From an uncultured Mycoplasma sp. (GTDB lineage Bacteria > Bacillota_I > Bacilli_A > Mycoplasmatales > Metamycoplasmataceae), in NCBI GenBank assembly GCA_947040465.1, contig CAMRBO010000024.1, positions 1 through 7,271 on the forward strand: 7,271 nt of DNA, read 5' to 3'. The position numbers were made by a program, and so were the translations under genes. The notes under the pieces were generated by a model. It saw nothing but the letters and a program-made list of their open reading frames with translations, ran no database searches and was not told the DNA's origin. This document shows, piece by piece, positions 6,128 through 7,271 of this stretch. Each line of letters starts with the position of its first letter. Position 1 is the first letter of the stretch.

Positions 6128-7271
6128 TAAAGATTTAATTACTTGAAAACATTTACAAAAATATTTAACTTGTCAACCTTACTTTGTTTGGAATGAATTT
6201 AAAGCAAAAGAAACAAATGATAAATATGATGATCCTGAACTTTTTTGATCTTTGGATTTTGATGAAAATAATGAAGAAGAATATAGTTTTGTAGAAGTTC
6301 ACAAAACCGGTTTTAATATTGTTCAAAATAGTTTTAATGAATGAATACAAGAAAAATACATTAGTGAGAAAAATAGACTATTTATAATTAAAGAAAAAGA
6401 TTTAACCTTAAGAATAGAGAGTACAAAAGTAGCGATGAATAATCCGGATGTAGATATAGTTTTGTTTCCTGTATTTGAATACAATGGTGCCATTAGCAAA
6501 CCAACATTATTTGATAAAAAGAAAGCAAAAATTTCTAATTTAAATATGAATACATCAACTAAAAGAGTCGATTATATTAGGTCTTTCTTTGATTTTGAAA
6601 TAGTTTCTAAAAATAATTATAAAGTTTTAGATTTTTCAATATTTACAATTGAAATAAAAGACTTTAAAACAGGTGATAAAATAACTTTTGATGAAACTTT
6701 TTTTGCAAACACAACAACAACCAAACCAAATCCAAAAAGCAAAACAATTCCGGCATTAAGGGACTCTGCTCTTGGGACAGAGGAAAAATTGGGTAATACA
6801 ATATTTGAAAAAATAGCATCTAGACAACTTCTCAATTTAAAAGATAATTCGAAAAAAGAGCAAATAGTATTTTCAGGAATAGATTATTATTTAACGAGAA
6901 TTAAAGAATCTAAAACAGCCAAAAGAGAATTAATTAATGAAGCAGATAATACTGTGTGAGGTTCCAACAAATTTTTTACTGAAATAGCTAAAGAAGATTT
7001 TTCTAATATGTTACCACTAAGTGGAACTTTATTTAAGAAAAAGAATTTGCTTGAATTTTCAGAAAATATTGAACTACTTAATGAGTTTTATGATTCTCAT
7101 AAAATAACTAAATATATGAAAAATCATGTTAATGAAGTCAATCACGATAATCTTGAAACTATAGTAGAATCACTAAAAAACAAAAAAGTAGTTTGATATG
7201 ATTTTGAAGGTTTTTCAATACCCTTTCCGTTAATTTCATATACGCTCCCATATCAACAATTAATTTTTCAG
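6120..7271 (+). CDS. DUF2779-family protein, 3' end outside the window
   Basis: 384 residues are visible and the gene runs off the right edge. The start resembles RecB/Cas4-like N-termini (LITWKHLQKYLTCQPYFVW, 6-24, with one cysteine). A middle segment, about 109-149, has the layout of a PD-(D/E)XK core (FPVFEYNGAISKPTLFD, Asp132), but the E-x-K position reads N-L-N (140-142), so this nuclease site looks inactive. Only Cys18 is present in the visible part, so a four-cysteine Fe-S cluster of the Cas4 kind is unlikely unless the rest lies downstream. At the right edge WYDFEGFSIPFP (359-370) followed by PYQQLIFQ is the start of the DUF2779 domain; its D-x-E pair (Asp361, Glu363) resembles motif I of DEDD-type 3'-5' exonucleases. 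ATG 6120 overlaps the upstream stop codon, which indicates translational coupling; the nearest AAGGA is 16 bases away. Partner to the upstream nuclease, function unknown. Confidence 0.8.

Noticed and set aside
6165..6350. Minus-strand hydrophobic ORF inside the DUF2779 gene
   Set aside because: Antisense to coding sequence; the hydrophobic character comes from AT-rich complement codons.
6617..6835. Second minus-strand ORF inside the DUF2779 gene
   Set aside because: Antisense shadow with no start signal or family match.

Overview
The window comes from a mollicute that reads UGA as tryptophan. It is very AT-rich, and its glycosyltransferase, phosphohexomutase-like and nuclease genes only become full length when TGA is read as Trp. 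The lactate dehydrogenase sequence, the paired nuclease genes and the Asn-Glu-Val-Thr-Lys-Leu tRNA cluster fit the Mycoplasma hominis group (Mycoplasmopsis and relatives). That placement is recollection of family sequences, not a database search.

Layout. Positions 1-127 hold no clear gene. Positions 128-1539 (minus) are a two-gene unit: an 88-residue ORF resembling the start of a galactofuranosyltransferase, overlapped by an intact GT4 glycosyltransferase. Positions 1540-2165 have no convincing gene: stops in every frame, a few short open fragments, and the minus-strand promoter at the left edge. L-lactate dehydrogenase lies at 2284-3231 (plus) behind a near-consensus promoter. A hairpin terminator separates it from a convergent 403-residue phosphohexomutase-like protein (3295-4506, minus) that has lost all its catalytic signatures. 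Six tRNA genes (4616-5136, minus) form one operon. Facing away from them, two nuclease-family genes run off the right edge: a PD-(D/E)XK nuclease (5294-6127) and a DUF2779 protein (6120 to the end), overlapping by 8 bases.

Functionally the window mixes housekeeping (NAD+ regeneration by LDH, decoding) with cell-surface glycosylation and a poorly characterised nuclease pair. The most unusual points are the apparent pseudoenzyme, in which Asp occupies the catalytic phosphoserine position, and the nuclease operon, whose first gene lacks a Shine-Dalgarno sequence and has a perfect -10 box placed so that the transcript would begin at the ATG. The partner DUF2779 protein appears to have lost the E-x-K of its N-terminal nuclease motif. 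No CRISPR array, intact insertion sequence or rRNA gene is seen.
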